Below, piece after piece: positions 43,360 to 55,876 of a stretch of DNA of 64,000 nt (the first letter of the stretch is position 1; each line of letters opens with the position of its first letter). The translations under genes were made by a program, and so were the position numbers. Source of the stretch: Glycine soja (Eukaryota; Streptophyta; Magnoliopsida; Fabales; Fabaceae); the NCBI RefSeq assembly GCF_004193775.1, contig NC_041019.1:34844827-34908826 (forward strand), read 5' to 3'. The notes beneath the pieces are model-generated. The model was given only the letters and a program-made list of their open reading frames with translations. It searched no databases and was not told the DNA's origin.

Positions 43360-44945
43360 TGTCATACCCTAATTTCGTCCGGGGACCATTGTTTGATGGC
43401 ATGCAACCTTTGTTTGACCGCTTCGAGGTACTTGGCACCCTTGGTTGCACAATACGTGAAGTTCCGAGACATGCCGGAAATCAAAAGGAAGCATTGTTAC
43501 GCAATCCGTGAAATTTCGTAACATGTCGGAAATCAAAAGGAAGTATTGTTACGCAATCCGTGAGTTTCCGTAACATTCCGAAAGCTAAAAAAGGAGTAAT
43601 TACATGACCTGTAAGGATCCGTAACCTTACGGAAAGAAAACAAGTATCGTTACGAAATTCATAAAGTTTCGTAACGTTACGGAAAAAGAATCACCAAAAA
43701 AGCAAAGGAGGGTGTATTTAGTAAAAAAGGGGTGCAAATAACAACCAGGCCCACTCGGGCCTTCCAGATTGTTCCTCCAGAAGGCGGTTGCTTCTGGAGG
43801 AAGCAACCTAGCTCGCCTGGGCGAGCTGGGTGGCGAGCTCCTCCCTATTTTCCTATAAATAGAGGGAGGAGTGAAGAAGAAAAGGGTTCAACCTTCTTCG
43901 CATTTCGTAATCACTTAAAATTAGTGAGGAAAATTGTTTCCATGAAGAAAATCCAAGCCGAGGCGCTTCCGTAACATTTCCGTGGATGATTTTGCGAAGA
44001 TTTTCAACCGTTCTTCGTCGTTCATCGTTCGTTCTTAATCGTTCTTCGGTCTTCAACCGGTAAGTTCCCGAAATCGAACTTTTCAATTCATTCTATGTAC
44101 CCTTGGTGGTCCCCATTTGTTTTGCATACTTTTATTCTCGTTTCATTTACTTTCCGTACCCCCTTTTGACGTGCTTTAGTCATTTACTTAAGTCATTTTC
44201 TCGCCTAATAAAAAAATAAAATAAATTTTCACCGATCATTTGATTTGTAATATCTGTTAATTTCGGTTAAAATGAAATCCGACCGTTCGGTCATGCCGTA
44301 ACCACGTTGGAAACCAAAAAGAGGTAAAATATTTTTTAGTAAAATAAACCAAAAAAATCAATCGGACGTTTCTCTTTGGGATTTCTCTTTCTTAATTGAA
44401 TTGACTAATAATTAAAGTGAAACTAAGGCTAAAATCAACTCGCAAAGTCAAGCTCGTTCGCAAAAAATCACTAAAAAGGATTTTAAGGTTTAATACCTCA
44501 ATTTTTCTTACCAAGTAAAAATGGGTCATTTTTGAGGTCCAACGCCTTAAAAAGACCACATTCCAGGTAAAAAGAATTGCTTGATTCGCCCTTTAGAAAG
44601 AACTACGTAGGTTTGATTTCCTCTTCGATGGAGGGTACGTAGGAGCAAGAGCCCCACTTTTGTCGACCTCAAAAATAAAAAAGAAATAAAAGTTTAGGTA
44701 CACAATTTCACACAATTCTAAAATTAAGGCTGTTGTCCTTTGGGACAAACGTGAGAGGTGCTAATACCTTCCTTAAACGTAAATACAACTCCCGAATCTA
44801 GAATATTCTTCATGACCGGTTTCCTTCGGTTTTTCCGACGCTTTCCACAAATAAACGTTGGTGGGGACTCCGCGCATTTTCCTCCTTTGGGAGACACACC
44901 CGTGAGCCTCGCCTCGCTCGCCCTGCAAAAGGGTAGGTTGCGACA
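43360..44945 (+). repeat. Element A 3' LTR (1586 bp)
   Basis: Same termini and order as the 5' LTR: U3 subrepeats, GGGCGAGC palindromes, CCTATAAATAG, GGTAAGTTCC donor word and the U5 with ATTTTTGAGGTCC. It lacks a 25-bp AT-rich segment near 44328 that the 5' copy has, which accounts for the exact length difference. Confidence 0.92.
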
Positions 44946-45960
44946 CTGGATCTTTATCATTCTGATGTAAACTCTGATGTAGCTTAATTTTGTTGTTGGA
45001 TGCTTTCTTTGTAGCCTTTGATATGTCTTCTATGTAAGGCCTTGTTGTATTGCACTTTTCCAAGATCAAGTACTTAAAGAGAATCACTCTTCATCATGTA
45101 GATGGGCTTTCAAAGGATCTTCCGAGGCTCTTACTCTTGACAATAGTTCTAAGACAATATTTTTGAGCAATGTTTTGAGCACCTCAGAATGCATGGACAT
45201 ATCTACTTCTTAAGAATATTTAACACTCAAACACTTAAGCAAAATGTTAGTAATCACACAATCCAATCATCCTTACCATTTTTATTGCTAATGATTTGTC
45301 ATAATTAAAAGAGTAAAATATGTTTTTCTCGTCCTTGAACTTTTTGAGATTTATGGTTTTGGTTCTTAAACTTTTCGATGGCCGGTCAACATCCTTTAAC
45401 TTTTTTTCGTCCTATATTTTAGTCTTTTCCATCTATTTTTGTTGTTAAGTGATGATGTAACACTAAATTTATTATTATTTTATTATTGCTCATTTTCTTA
45501 AACTGCCAAAAAATGGTTGGAAAGTGTTTATTAGATATTAAATAATTTGGCAGATAAAAACTGCCAGAAATCGTTTCTCATAGAGATAAACATAATCTCT
45601 TACTTTCAAAATCAAACCAAGAAGAAAAAAAATATGAAGATCAAATATACGAAAAAGAAAGAATCATTTAAAAAGAATCAAATATCATTTAAAGTGTTTT
45701 CTTCATTTCTCATTGCTACATTTTATCAAACCATAAATATTGTTTTATGTTTTGTTGGCTAACATAAGGTAAAACAATTGTTTTGTACTTAAAAGAGAAA
45801 AGGAAAGAAAAATTCTATCATACGTAATTTTAAGGCTCATGCTCCTCTAATTGATAGACTAAATTTGAGATGGACTTCTAATCTTCCTAATACTAGTGAT
45901 ATATTAGTAATAATTGATCTAAATTTCCTTAAACAAGCTTTTCGAAAAGGTCTCCAACAA
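44946..45960. other. Unassigned sequence between element A and fragment E
   Basis: No gene. Near 45306-45480 is a repeat-like phrase (GTAAAATATGTTTTTCTCGTCC...TTGAACTTTT) of a type widely dispersed in legume genomes. AT-rich short ORFs lack features. Confidence 0.4.
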
Positions 45961-48140
45961 AAAATCACTATTGCTATTTCATAAGTGGTTTCTTCATTTC
46001 TCATCACTACTACTCCAAAGCACCCAAATTTGTGAGTCTTGAGTTTTGGTTACTATACTAGACAGGACATTGAGTACATATTCCGCCCCACTAAAGTCCA
46101 AAGAGATAGGGTGGATAGGTACTAGGCTAGGGTAGCTGGATATCCTTTCAGACTCACATGAAGTGATAATCACAAATTACTAGCAATCATGAGATTTGGC
46201 CACTTAATCCAGCTTAAAGGACAAATTACCAAAATGGAAATTGGTACACATAAGCTCAAGGTCAAGGGCCCAATAAGGTTGGTATAAAAGGGGTAGGACC
46301 CTGAGGTAAATACCATGGTTCATTGAATGCACATTTAAGATCCATATTTATTACTCTAAGCCGAACCCTTACTTGAGTGTCAGAGTACATTTTGCATGTA
46401 TGTCCCCCTTCAAATCACATCACGTGGGCAAAGTGAAGAGAAAGGACTGAGAAGGACCATGCGACACAAAGAGTAGTACTCGATCATATTTGTGACATGA
46501 ACATTTTTGGCACCCACTGTGGGGTTGTGTAATATAGTCTCTATCTCCAAGAATCATGACAATGACATGAATTGGAACGAACACAGCAACAATCGAAAAA
46601 CCATGGAATCGATAGGATGAAGAAGTGCATATGGAGGACCAGATTGACTTAACCTATATAGAGAAGAGGCTGCCGGCATAAGTGTTGGTTATGTGCCAAC
46701 ACCACACCAAAGAAATCATGGCCCATCGTCAAGACAATGCATAACTAAAGGTCAGGGATGAGAGGTGTTAGGCAGCACGAGCGGTCCCCATGTGGTGCAA
46801 AATAAGAATTCTTGCCCACCGTGCGGCTTACCTCCCAACTATACACCACCCAATGCAGTGCACGTGCCCAATAAGAATGCCAACCACTCCATTCCCCTTA
46901 AGGGCCAGCAACCCTAGTTGGGGCATCACCCTTTGCTCAGCTTGTGGGGGATGCCCGTGAAGAGCCCCGATATCATGCTCTGGGTGAGTTCGAACCATAC
47001 CCTACTTATGCTACTGAGGGACCAACATTTAGTGGCATGCCTCAGCCCAATGTCGTGGGAGCTCCACAGCATCATCCGCAACAACCTTTGCATTTCTCGG
47101 TAGGGAGACTACCTCCGGCCATGGAAGAAAGAGAGAAGTTGGATCTCATAGAAGAAAGGCTGAGGGCCATTGAGGGGGTCGGTGATTATCCATTTGCTGA
47201 CATGGCGGAGCTATGCTTAGTGCCCAACATCGTCATCCCTCCCAAATTCAAAGTGCCGGACTTCGACAAGTACAAGGGGACCACCTACCCCAAGAACCAC
47301 TTAAAAATGTATTGTTGAAAGACGGGGTTATATTCCCTTTAGTTTTGCAGATTTGGTGTTTGCGGGCGAGAGGATTGAGGTAGGCTTGAGAAGGGGAAAG
47401 TTCGATTATGCCGCTTCAGCAAGTATAACCAATAGGAGGTCTGGAACAGGTGCAGCCAAGACGAAGAAGGGAGACACCCATGTCGTGACTTCAGCACCCA
47501 CATGGCCTAAATCCCAACAAACCCTTCACAACTCCACCTACCAATATTCCCCGCATCAACCAAATTATTCGGCCAACATCGGAAACCCTCCCAATCCGAC
47601 ACCTGTCCAACAAAGATTGCTCGCTCAACCCCAAAGGCCTTCCCCAAAAAACTTGTTTCCCGCACAATCTCGACCCACTGGGAACACCAATCCCAACACA
47701 AGCACCAACCCGAGGAGGAATTTTCCAGAAAGAAAACCCTCGGAATTCACCCTAATACCAATGCCCTATGCTGACCTATTATCGTCTTTGATCAACAACC
47801 AGATGGCTGTAGTGAACCCCAGGAAGATCTACCAGTCTTCCTTCCCTCGATGGTACAATCCCAATGCAACCTGTGCCTATCATGGTGGTGTTTCGAGGAA
47901 TTCAATAGAGTAATGTGTGGCCTTCAAGCACAAGGTATAGAGTTTGGTTGATGCGGGATGGCTGACATTTCAAGAGGACAGCCCGAATGTAAGGACTAAT
48001 CCTTTCACCAGTCATAGAGGCTCGGCGATTAATGCGGTGGATGAGTGGGAACCTCGGGGGCCGAAGTGGATGAGAGACGTGTTAGTGCATGTTGTGCATG
48101 TTGTAATGGTAGAACGTCTCGTTTAGCTGCCTCTGCCCTT
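45960..48140 (+). mobile_element. Fragment E: LTR end, PBS and gag of another Tat-type element
   Basis: A TATAAAAGGGG box (46286) and an LTR-like stretch end near 46502. A PBS-like TTTGGCACCCACTGTGGGG follows at about 46506, different from that of A, B and D. A gag fragment then runs to 48126. It is cut off by the 5' LTR of element B at 48141; the far left LTR end is not resolved. This makes E older than B. Confidence 0.65.
46944..48126 (+). pseudogene. Fragment E gag, internally deleted
   Basis: The first part (46944-47318) contains KLDLIEERLRAIEGVGDYPF and PPKFKVPDFDKYKGTTYP, clearly homologous to gag of A. After LKMYC the sequence jumps to FADLVFAGERIEVGLRRGKF (47353 onward), so about 130-140 codons of the gag core are deleted. 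A zinc-knuckle-like CAYHGGVSRNSIE follows near 47875 with the last cysteine disturbed. The frame ends shortly before the B LTR. Confidence 0.8.
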
Positions 48141-49753
48141 TGTCATACCCTAATTTCGTCCGGGGATTATTATTTGATGATATACAACCTTTGATTGGCA
48201 GCTTCGAGATACTTGGCACCCTTTGTTGCACAATATGTGAAGTCCCGAGACGTGCCGAAAATCAAAAGGAAGCAGGCTTACGCGATCCGTGAAAATTCCG
48301 TAAGGTGACGGAAATCGAAAGAAGGTGTTTTTCGCAATCCGTAAGTTTTCGTAACTTCTTCGAAAGCTAAAAAAGAGTAAATACATAATCCGTAAGGATT
48401 CGTAACCTTGCGGAAGGAAAATAAGTATCGTTACGAAATTCATAAAGTTTCATAACGTTACGGAAAAAGAATTACCAAAAAAGGTAAAGGGGTGCATTTA
48501 GTAAAAGGGGGGGTACAAATAGCAATTAGGCCCACTTGGGCCTTCCAGATTCTTCCTCCAGAAGGCTGTTGCTTCTGGAGGAAGCAACCTTGCTCGCCTG
48601 GGCGAGCTGGGTGGCAAGCTCTTCCCCTATTTTGCTATAAATATGGGAGGAATGAAGGGAGAAGGGGTTCAGCCTTCTTGGCACTTCTTATTCTCTCGAA
48701 ATTGCTGAGGAAAATTGTTTCCGTGAAGAAAATCCAAGTTGAGGCGCTTCCGTAATGTTTCCGTGAGTAATTACGCGAAGATTTTCAACCGTTCTTCGAC
48801 ATTCATCGTTCGTTCTTCGTTTTCTTTAGTCTTCAACTGATAAGTACCCCAAACTGAGCTTTTCAATTCATTCTATGTACCCGTGGTGGTCCACATTTGT
48901 TTCATGTACTTTTATTCTCGTTTTCATTCGCTTTCTATACCCCCTTTTGACGTGCTTCAGTCATTTATTTAAGTCGTTCCTCGCCTAATCTAAAAATAAA
49001 ATAAATTTCCATCGATCATTTGAATCGTATCATCCGTTAATTTCTGTTAAAATGAATTCCGACCGTTCGGTCGTGCCGTAACCACGTTGGAAATCAAAAA
49101 AGAGGTAAAATAATAATATAATAATCAAAAAAATATCTTTTAGTAAAATGAAGCACAAAAATCAATCGGACGTTTTCTCTTTGGGATTTCTCATTCTTAA
49201 TTGAATTGACTAATAACTAAAGCGAAACTAAGGCTAAAATCAATTCGCCAAGTCAAGCTCGTCCACCAAAACAATCACTAAAAAAGGATTTGAAAGTTTT
49301 ATCTCAGCTTTTTCTTACCAAGTTAAATGGATCATTTTTAAAGGCCCAACACCTTTAAGTGATCACCTTTCAAGTAAAAGAATCGCTTGATTCACCTTTA
49401 AAGAAAGAACTACGTAGGTCTGATTTCCTCTTCGATGGAGGGTACGTAGGAGCAAAAGCCCCGCTTTTGTCGACCTCAAAAAAATAAAAAGAAATAAAAG
49501 TTAAGGTAACACAATTTCCACAATTCTAAAAAATAGGCTGTTGTCCTTTGAGACAAACGTGAGAGGTGCTAATACCTTCCTCAAACGTAAATACAACTCC
49601 CGAACTTAGAATTTTCATTTTGACCGGTTTCCTTCGGTTTTTCCGACGTTTTCCACAAATAAACATTGGTGGTGACTCCGTGCATCTTTCCTCCTTTGGA
49701 AAGCGCACCCGTGACCCTCACCTCGCTCGCCCGCAAAAGGGCACGTTGCGACA
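48141..49753 (+). repeat. Element B 5' LTR (1613 bp)
   Basis: TGTCATACCC to CACGTTGCGACA, with the family U3 repeats and the CCTG GGCGAG palindrome near 48597. The TATA region reads TGCTATAAATATGG. At the conserved donor position the sequence is CTGATAAGTACC, where A and C have GGTAAGT, so the GT is lost here. Confidence 0.9.
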
Positions 49754-49774
49754 GTTGGCAACTCCACTGGGGAC
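49754..49774 (+). other. Element B primer-binding site
   Basis: GTTGGCAACTCCACTGGGGAC directly follows the LTR. It differs from A by one base (CGA to CAA). Confidence 0.8.
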
Positions 49775-50464
49775 TATTTTTGTGAGTTAGGCCTATTTTA
49801 AGGAATTGTGGATTTGTGAAACTTTGTGTGCGCATTTATTGAACTGTGTAAAAAGTAAATAACTGTTGTCTATTTCGCATTCTTTACACTGCATTCTAAG
49901 CACCCACGGGTTTGAGTAAAAAAAGGGGCCCTATACCCGGGTTCATGGGAATTTAAGGAGTGGAGGTGAATCTATCATCATGCTAGGTCTCCGACTTGCT
50001 TGGTAATAGTGAAACCTCGTCTAGAGCTTTCTCTCTTTATAATGTGTTGTCGCTGGTATTCCATACCGCCACAATATTATTATCTTGAGTGATGATACCT
50101 CTAGAAAATAGCCGTGTGAGTTATGAATTGTTGGGGAGTAGTTATTAGAGACCCCTAGATATTGTCCTATTGGTTCCCAAAATAGGGGCAAAGAGCAAAC
50201 ACGCTCCGTGCCATTTGTTCTCATGCATCTTTTGATAAATAGCACTAGTTTATAGTTTTGCTAGTGATGTTTGGTTTCTTCAGAGTAATGCGTAACCTTT
50301 TTAATAATACATTGGGGCGCCATCGTGCCCTAAACGTAGCATTAAAATTGGATCTCTGCGGTCTCGTATGTATGAATTACCCATTGGTGTTGTTTTCTTT
50401 CCGTTTCATGGATACGCATTGCATCATTCATGTCAGAGTCTTGATCCACCCCTTTATTAGGTAA

Positions 50465-52333
50465 ATGATGGGGACAAATCAAAACGGCAAAAGGTTTTAT
50501 CAAGTCAAGGTTAAAAGTCTAGATGTCACCAGCCTCAAGGAATTGGGACGATTGATGGGACCTCTCCAAAGGCAAGCCTTCCGCAAAGTGTACGGGAAGA
50601 TTCTAGATTTGACCGCAGCGGAGGTATTTACGAAAGCTATCGTATCCCTCGCCCAATACTATGACCAGCCGTTGAGGTGTTTCACGTTTAGGGACTTCCA
50701 AATGGTACCAACTATTGAAGAGTTTGAGGAAATATTAGGATGCCCTCTTGGGGGGAGAAAACCGTATCTTTTCTCCGGGTTTCTTCCCTCCTTGAGCAAG
50801 ATTGCAGCTGTGGTTGGAGATTCGACAAAAGAGATGGATCGCATGAAGCAAACTCGGAACGGCGTAGTGGGCCTACCTCGGAAATACTTGGAAGGCAAGG
50901 CAAGGGATATGGCGAGCCAAGAGAAGTGGGGGCCGTTTGCGGATATATTAGCTTTGTTGATTTTTAGGGTTGTCCTCTTTCCGAACGTTGACGGTTTGGT
51001 GGACTTAGCCGCCATTGATGCTTTCCTCGCATATCACCATAGCAAAGAGAGTCCAGTGGTGGCTATCTTGGCAGATTTGTTTGACACCTTTGACCGGAGG
51101 TGTGAGAAAAACAGTGCACGGATTGTCTATTGTTTACCCGCTCTTTATGTGTGGTTGGTTTCTCACTTATTCCAACAAGACACAAGACACCCATGTACGC
51201 TTCAAAGTTATCGCTCATGCGCTGAAAAAGGAAGAGTCGATTGGGACCAACATTTGGCTGGGATAGGAGGCAACGCAATCAATTGGTTTCCTCGTTGGAA
51301 GGAAGGCAAGGAAGGAGTTCTTTTCTCGTGTGGGGACTACCCTAATGTTCCATTGATAGGGACTAGGGGTTGTATTAATTATAATCCCGCACTCGCCATA
51401 AGACAACTAGGGTACCCCATGAGGGGAGCGCCAACAGAAGAAAGTCTCTCGCCTTTCCTTGTGAGGGATCTAGGCGCGCAAAGTCTCAAGGTGATACAAA
51501 GAGTCCACAAGGCATGGAGAAGTCCGTTGAGGAAAGACAAGGAGCTTAGAGGCATCCAAAATGGCGTCATCGGTGGTTATCATGGATGGCTAAGAGTTCA
51601 CACGCGAGGGTTAGATTGGCTCTCCAAATTGAAAGTTATCAATGAGGAGAACTTCGAAGCTCCGGAGGAAGATGAAGAAGTCCAAGCTCTAAAATTAGAG
51701 CTAGGGAAGGCGAGACTCGCCAAGGAGAAGTTCAAATCAGCCGCTACACACATCCGGAAAGAATGCACCGAGTTACAAGAGGAAAACGCTGCCACTGCAA
51801 GAGCCCTTGAACAAGAAACCAAAAGGGCCCGCAAGGAGGAACATGGCCAAAATAAATTCCGAGGAGCATTGTGGGGTAGCAACAATGAGCTCAAACTCCG
51901 AAGAGAGGAAAGAGACCGGTCACGGGTGCATGGCATGATCTTAAAAGAAGAGTTAGCTGCTTGCACAAGGTCCAAGAGGAGTTTGGCTCAACACTTGGAA
52001 GCCACGGAGCAAAGCATGCTAGCTATCATAGGGCAGTACAAGGAAGAGTTGAACCAGTCTGTGACCCATGAACAAAAGCTAGTGGAGGATTTTGCACAAG
52101 TGTACGCCGAAAAAGAAGCAAGAGGGAGGGTGATTGATGCATTGCATCAAGAAGCAACTATGTGGATGGAGAGGTTCGCCTTGACCTTGAATGGAAGTCA
52201 AGACCTCCTGCGTCTATTAGCCAAAGCAAAAGCCATGGCCGAAGTGTGTACAGCCCCCGAGGAGATTCATGGGCTAATCAATTACTGTCAACACATGATA
52301 GATTTGATGGCCCATATAATTAGAAACCGTTAG
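50465..52333 (+). CDS. Element B ORF1: intact DUF7745-like protein of unknown function
   Basis: An uninterrupted 622-codon ORF upstream of gag, characteristic of Ogre-type elements. Residues about 10-380 are globular and contain GRLMGPLQRQAF, PTIEEFEEILGCPLGGRKPY, FPNVDGLVDLAAIDAFLAYH, CLPALYVWLVSHLF and LAIRQLGYPMRGAPTEESLS. From about 395 to 560 it is a charged coiled coil (EENFEAPEEDEEVQAL, KRARKEEHGQNK, LKLRREERDRSR). The end (IHGLINYCQHMIDLMAHIIRNR) is helical. Two in-frame ATGs (50465, 50468) follow a pyrimidine tract and AG, a possible leader-intron acceptor. I know the DUF7745 label only as an uncharacterised plant domain; no catalytic motif is visible. It is the only long intact ORF among these elements, which may mean constraint or chance. 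Confidence 0.82.
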   Translation: MMGTNQNGKRFYQVKVKSLDVTSLKELGRLMGPLQRQAFRKVYGKILDLTAAEVFTKAIVSLAQYYDQPLRCFTFRDFQMVPTIEEFEEILGCPLGGRKPYLFSGFLPSLSKIAAVVGDSTKEMDRMKQTRNGVVGLPRKYLEGKARDMASQEKWGPFADILALLIFRVVLFPNVDGLVDLAAIDAFLAYHHSKESPVVAILADLFDTFDRRCEKNSARIVYCLPALYVWLVSHLFQQDTRHPCTLQSYRSCAEKGRVDWDQHLAGIGGNAINWFPRWKEGKEGVLFSCGDYPNVPLIGTRGCINYNPALAIRQLGYPMRGAPTEESLSPFLVRDLGAQSLKVIQRVHKAWRSPLRKDKELRGIQNGVIGGYHGWLRVHTRGLDWLSKLKVINEENFEAPEEDEEVQALKLELGKARLAKEKFKSAATHIRKECTELQEENAATARALEQETKRARKEEHGQNKFRGALWGSNNELKLRREERDRSRVHGMILKEELAACTRSKRSLAQHLEATEQSMLAIIGQYKEELNQSVTHEQKLVEDFAQVYAEKEARGRVIDALHQEATMWMERFALTLNGSQDLLRLLAKAKAMAEVCTAPEEIHGLINYCQHMIDLMAHIIRNR

Positions 52334-52570
52334 GTTCTCTTATAACACCTTTGTATAATCTTGGCTAGATGAAAGCTTTGTTCTTTTTATGAAATGAGAA
52401 GTTCTGAACTCATCACGTTATCTAAAAAACCTTGGGGGTGGATCCAAGTGCTCCGATCATTCATTTGCATATTCATGTTTTGGTGGCATACTCACCATTG
52501 TTTATTTCTTTAGGAATTTCATCATAACTAAAAAAGCACCAAGGCACCCCTATAACATTTGATCCAGAAA

Positions 52571-54041
52571 AATGGATAATGAAGAGGGCGTGCAGGAACA
52601 GATGAAGGTCGATCTAGGACTTCACTCCCCGTGCCACCCTGGAAGATTTAAGCCAAGCCCCTACTTTCGAGGGGCAACTTCCACCTTATGAAGACTATCC
52701 CGGGCAAGATGATGAGGAAGGAGATACCCATCTCGGTCCCCTGCTCCACCTCAAAGATCCGTCCCCCCATGAACTACCCCAACCAAACATAGTCCGCCAT
52801 ATCCCGGCTTCACCCACACCCGTAAAAGAATCTTTTCCCTTCGTGGAAGATAAGGAAAAGATTGAGGCGCTTGAAGAGAGGTTGAGAGCAGTTGAGGGCC
52901 TCGGCAATTACCCATTCTCAGATCTAGTGGACTTATGTCTCGTACCCAATATCGTCATCCCTCCCAAGTTCAAAGTACCAGACTTTGATAAGTACAAAGG
53001 GACGACATGTCCAAAAGGGCATCTCCGGATGTATTGCCGAAAGATGGGGGCATATTCTGCGGACGAAAAGTTGTTGGTCCATTTCTTTCAAGACAGCTTG
53101 GCCGGAGCAGCTGTAGCATGGTATACCAATCTGGAAGCTTCCCAGATCCGATCATGGAAGGACTTGGCAACTGCCTTCATTAGGCAGTACCAGTACAATA
53201 CGGATATGGCTCCCGATCGGAACCAGCTTTAGAATATGACTAAGCGAGAGCATGAGTCCATTAAAGAATATGCCCAAAGATGGAGAGATCTCGCAGCCCA
53301 AGTCGTACATGCTAGCATGATAGGGAGATGATCACAATTATGGTAGATACGTTACCCACGTTCGACTATGAAAAGCTGATAGGCTACATGCTAGCTAACT
53401 TTGCGGATCTCGTCTTCGCCGGAGAAAGGATTGAATTCGGACTACGAAAAGGCAAGTTCGAATATGCTTCCAATGTGGCCCCCAACAACAACAGAAGAGC
53501 CCCAATAGTGGGCGCGAGGAAAAGGGAAGGAGATGCCCACGCGGTCACCACCGCCCCGATGTGGATGAAAGCACCCCAAAATATCCAAAGCTCATACCAG
53601 CCCAATCCCCCAAATTTTTCAATCCGAGCCGGGAGTTCCCCCCCGACTCAAGTAAAAGGACCGCCCGCGGTAGAGAGAACGCCTGCCCAACGCACAGCTC
53701 CAGCCACGCCCCGGCCAGTCAACAATACGGCCCCCGGCACGAGCTATAATAATGCACAGAGCCCATTCCCGAAAGATAACTTCTCTCCTATTCCCATGGC
53801 ATACTCCGAATTATGGCCTTCATTATTGGAGAATCATTTGGTGGTAGCCATACCCGGGAGGGTCTTCCAGCCACCCTACCCCAAGTGGTATGACCCGGGT
53901 GCCAGGTGTGCGTACCATAGTGGAACTCCCGGACACAACATTGACTCCTGCCGCCCGTTCAAGTATAAAGTGCAGCACCTAATCAGTGCCGGCTGGCTAT
54001 CGTTTCAAGAGGAAGGCCCAAATGTTAAAAGTAACCCCTAG
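52571..54041 (+). pseudogene. Element B gag, deleted and frameshifted
   Basis: It starts MDNEEGVQEQMK like A, but about 215 bp are missing after codon 15, shifting the frame. The gag core is open at 52843-53232 (FKVPDFDKYKGTTCPKGH, FFQDSLAGAAVAWYTNLE), then TAG at 53230 (CAG in A). A small indel near 53310 follows. The third section 53328-54041 has VFAGERIEFGLRKGKFEYAS and the CHHC motif CAYHSGTPGHNIDSC. A one-base deletion near 54039 shifts into the protease frame. Confidence 0.85.
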
Positions 54042-54088
54042 CGAGTCATGGAAAGGCTAGCGTAAACGCCATTCAAGAGGGTGGGCCA

Positions 54089-55876
54089 TTGCGGGCAAGG
54101 AGATTAGGAGAGGTGGCTACTTCCAGACGTTTTATCTACCAATCGCTGCAAGCGGCATGTATGGTCTCCCGTGGCGGAGGCGAAAGGGACGAATGTTTGT
54201 TTCACCTCGGGGAGTCGCACGACATGGAAACCTGTCCTGCGGTAGAAGGATTGCTTCAGCGGCTCATGGATTGTGGGCAGCTTGAAGTGTCCATAGGAGG
54301 GAGGGAAGAACCACAAATTTGCATGCAGTCGGAAGAGAAGAAGGTTCCTCTAACCCCCAAGGCCCTAGTGATATGTTTTACTAGGAAAGGGACCGGCTCC
54401 ACACCCATATACCCCCGGACAGCGCCCAAGCCAATGCCATTTGCATATCAAAGTAATAAGGCCATTCCGTGGAAGTATACCCCTCCCGCGTTCAGCGAAA
54501 GAGTTGCAACCGAAGTTGACTCCCTGTCAGCTAAGGTGACCAACATCACCGGCCTCAGTGGCGTAACCCGCAGTGGTCGGGTGTTCGCTTCCCCTCACCT
54601 GGTGGAGTTGCCCTCCAAGGGGAAAGCGCCCATGGTCCAAGAGCCTACAGACGTAGCCACCCCCTCGAAAGAGGTAGATCCTCCAGTGGTAAAAGGGGCT
54701 GAAAAGAAAGAAGGTCTTCAAGGAAAGACGGTGACTTTGGAAGAGGCCCATGAGTTCCTTCGCCTCATCCAACAAAGCGAGTTTAAGGTAGTCGAGCAAC
54801 TGAATAAAACTCCAGCAAGGATCTCGTTGCTTGAACTGCTCATAAACTCTGAGCCTCATCGTACGCTGTTGATAAAAGTCCTCAATGATGCCCATGTAGC
54901 CCACGATATCTCAGTGGAGGGTTTTGAAGGCATCGTTAATCATATAACCACCAACAATTATATCGCGTTTGCGGAAGAAGAGATTCCCATAGAGGGGAGA
55001 GGACACAACAAGGCTCTTCATGTATCGGTAAAGTGTATGGACCATGTTGTCGCAAAGGTGCTTATCGACAATGGATCGAGTTTAAATGTAATGCCGAATA
55101 CCACTTTGGAAAAGCTTCCTTTTAGTGCGTCACGTTTAAAACCAAGCTCTATGGTGGTACGTGCCTTTGATGGGACTCGGCGGGAAGTAATGGGGGAAAT
55201 CGACATTCCCATTCAGATAGGCCCCCACACTTGCAATGTGGTGTTTCAAGTAATGGATATAAATCCCGCCTATAGCTGCCTTTTGGGAAGACCTTGGATT
55301 CATGCCCTGGGAGTGGTGCCTTCAACGCTTCACCAGAAATTGAAGTTCGCAGTGGGTGGACTTTTAGTGATAGTGTCGGGTGAAAAGGATATGTTAGTGA
55401 GCTGCCCCTCCTCCGCCCCATACGTAGAAGCAGCGGAAGAATCATTGGAAACAGCTTTCCAATCCTTCGAGGTGGTGAGCTGCGCCTCTGTGGAACCAAG
55501 TCCGTTGCTACCTTCTCTATCCAACGCGGCCATAATGGTGGCGCGTGTTATGCTCAGGAACGGATTTGAGCCCGGAATGGGTCTAGGCAAGGACGGCCTC
55601 GGAAATGCCGACGTGGTCGATATCAAGGGAAATCCATACAAATATGGATTAGGGTATGAACCCGGGATGCCGGGGAGGAGGAATGTGCCGTCAAGACTTC
55701 GGGCGGATAGGGTATGGCCCAGCCGTATTAGCCAATGTTTCACCAGTGCTGGAATGGTGTCTGAGGAGGAGGTGGCCGCAATAGAAGAGGAGTTCCCTCA
55801 AGACCCACCAAATTTCGTGCAACCATGCCACCCCGATTCCCAAGTGGGGAACTGGCGTATGATAAGCCAGCCATAA
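54089..55876 (+). pseudogene. Element B protease and G-patch section (open frame, 595 codons)
   Basis: Open from 54089 to the natural stop at 55874. It includes CLFHLGESHDMETCPAVEGL (a Cys/His cluster conserved with A), the retropepsin with catalytic Asp at 55067 (VLIDNGSSLNVMP) and CLLGRPWIHALG, then a G-patch around 55555-55640 (FEPGMGLGKDGLGN) and YKYGLGYEPG. The tail GNWRMISQP continues beyond where A is truncated. It is called pseudogene only because it is cut off from gag by frameshift; this section itself shows no lesion. Confidence 0.85.

Larger units (their letters stand above)
25761..44945 (+). mobile_element. Element A: nearly complete Tat/Ogre-type Ty3/gypsy retrotransposon
   Basis: This element of about 19.2 kb (about 18.1 kb without the nested solo LTR) has LTRs at 25761-27371 and 43360-44945, a PBS directly after the 5' LTR and a polypurine tract directly before the 3' LTR. 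Internal order: ORF1, gag, retropepsin, G-patch, RT, RNase H, archaeal-type RNase H, integrase without chromodomain, extra 3' ORF, tandem arrays. The second RNase H and the extra ORF upstream of gag are features of the plant Tat/Ogre clade. Every ORF is broken, so it is non-autonomous now. Flanking 5-mers CAAGA (left) and CTGGA (right) do not match, so no clean target duplication is preserved. Confidence 0.9.
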
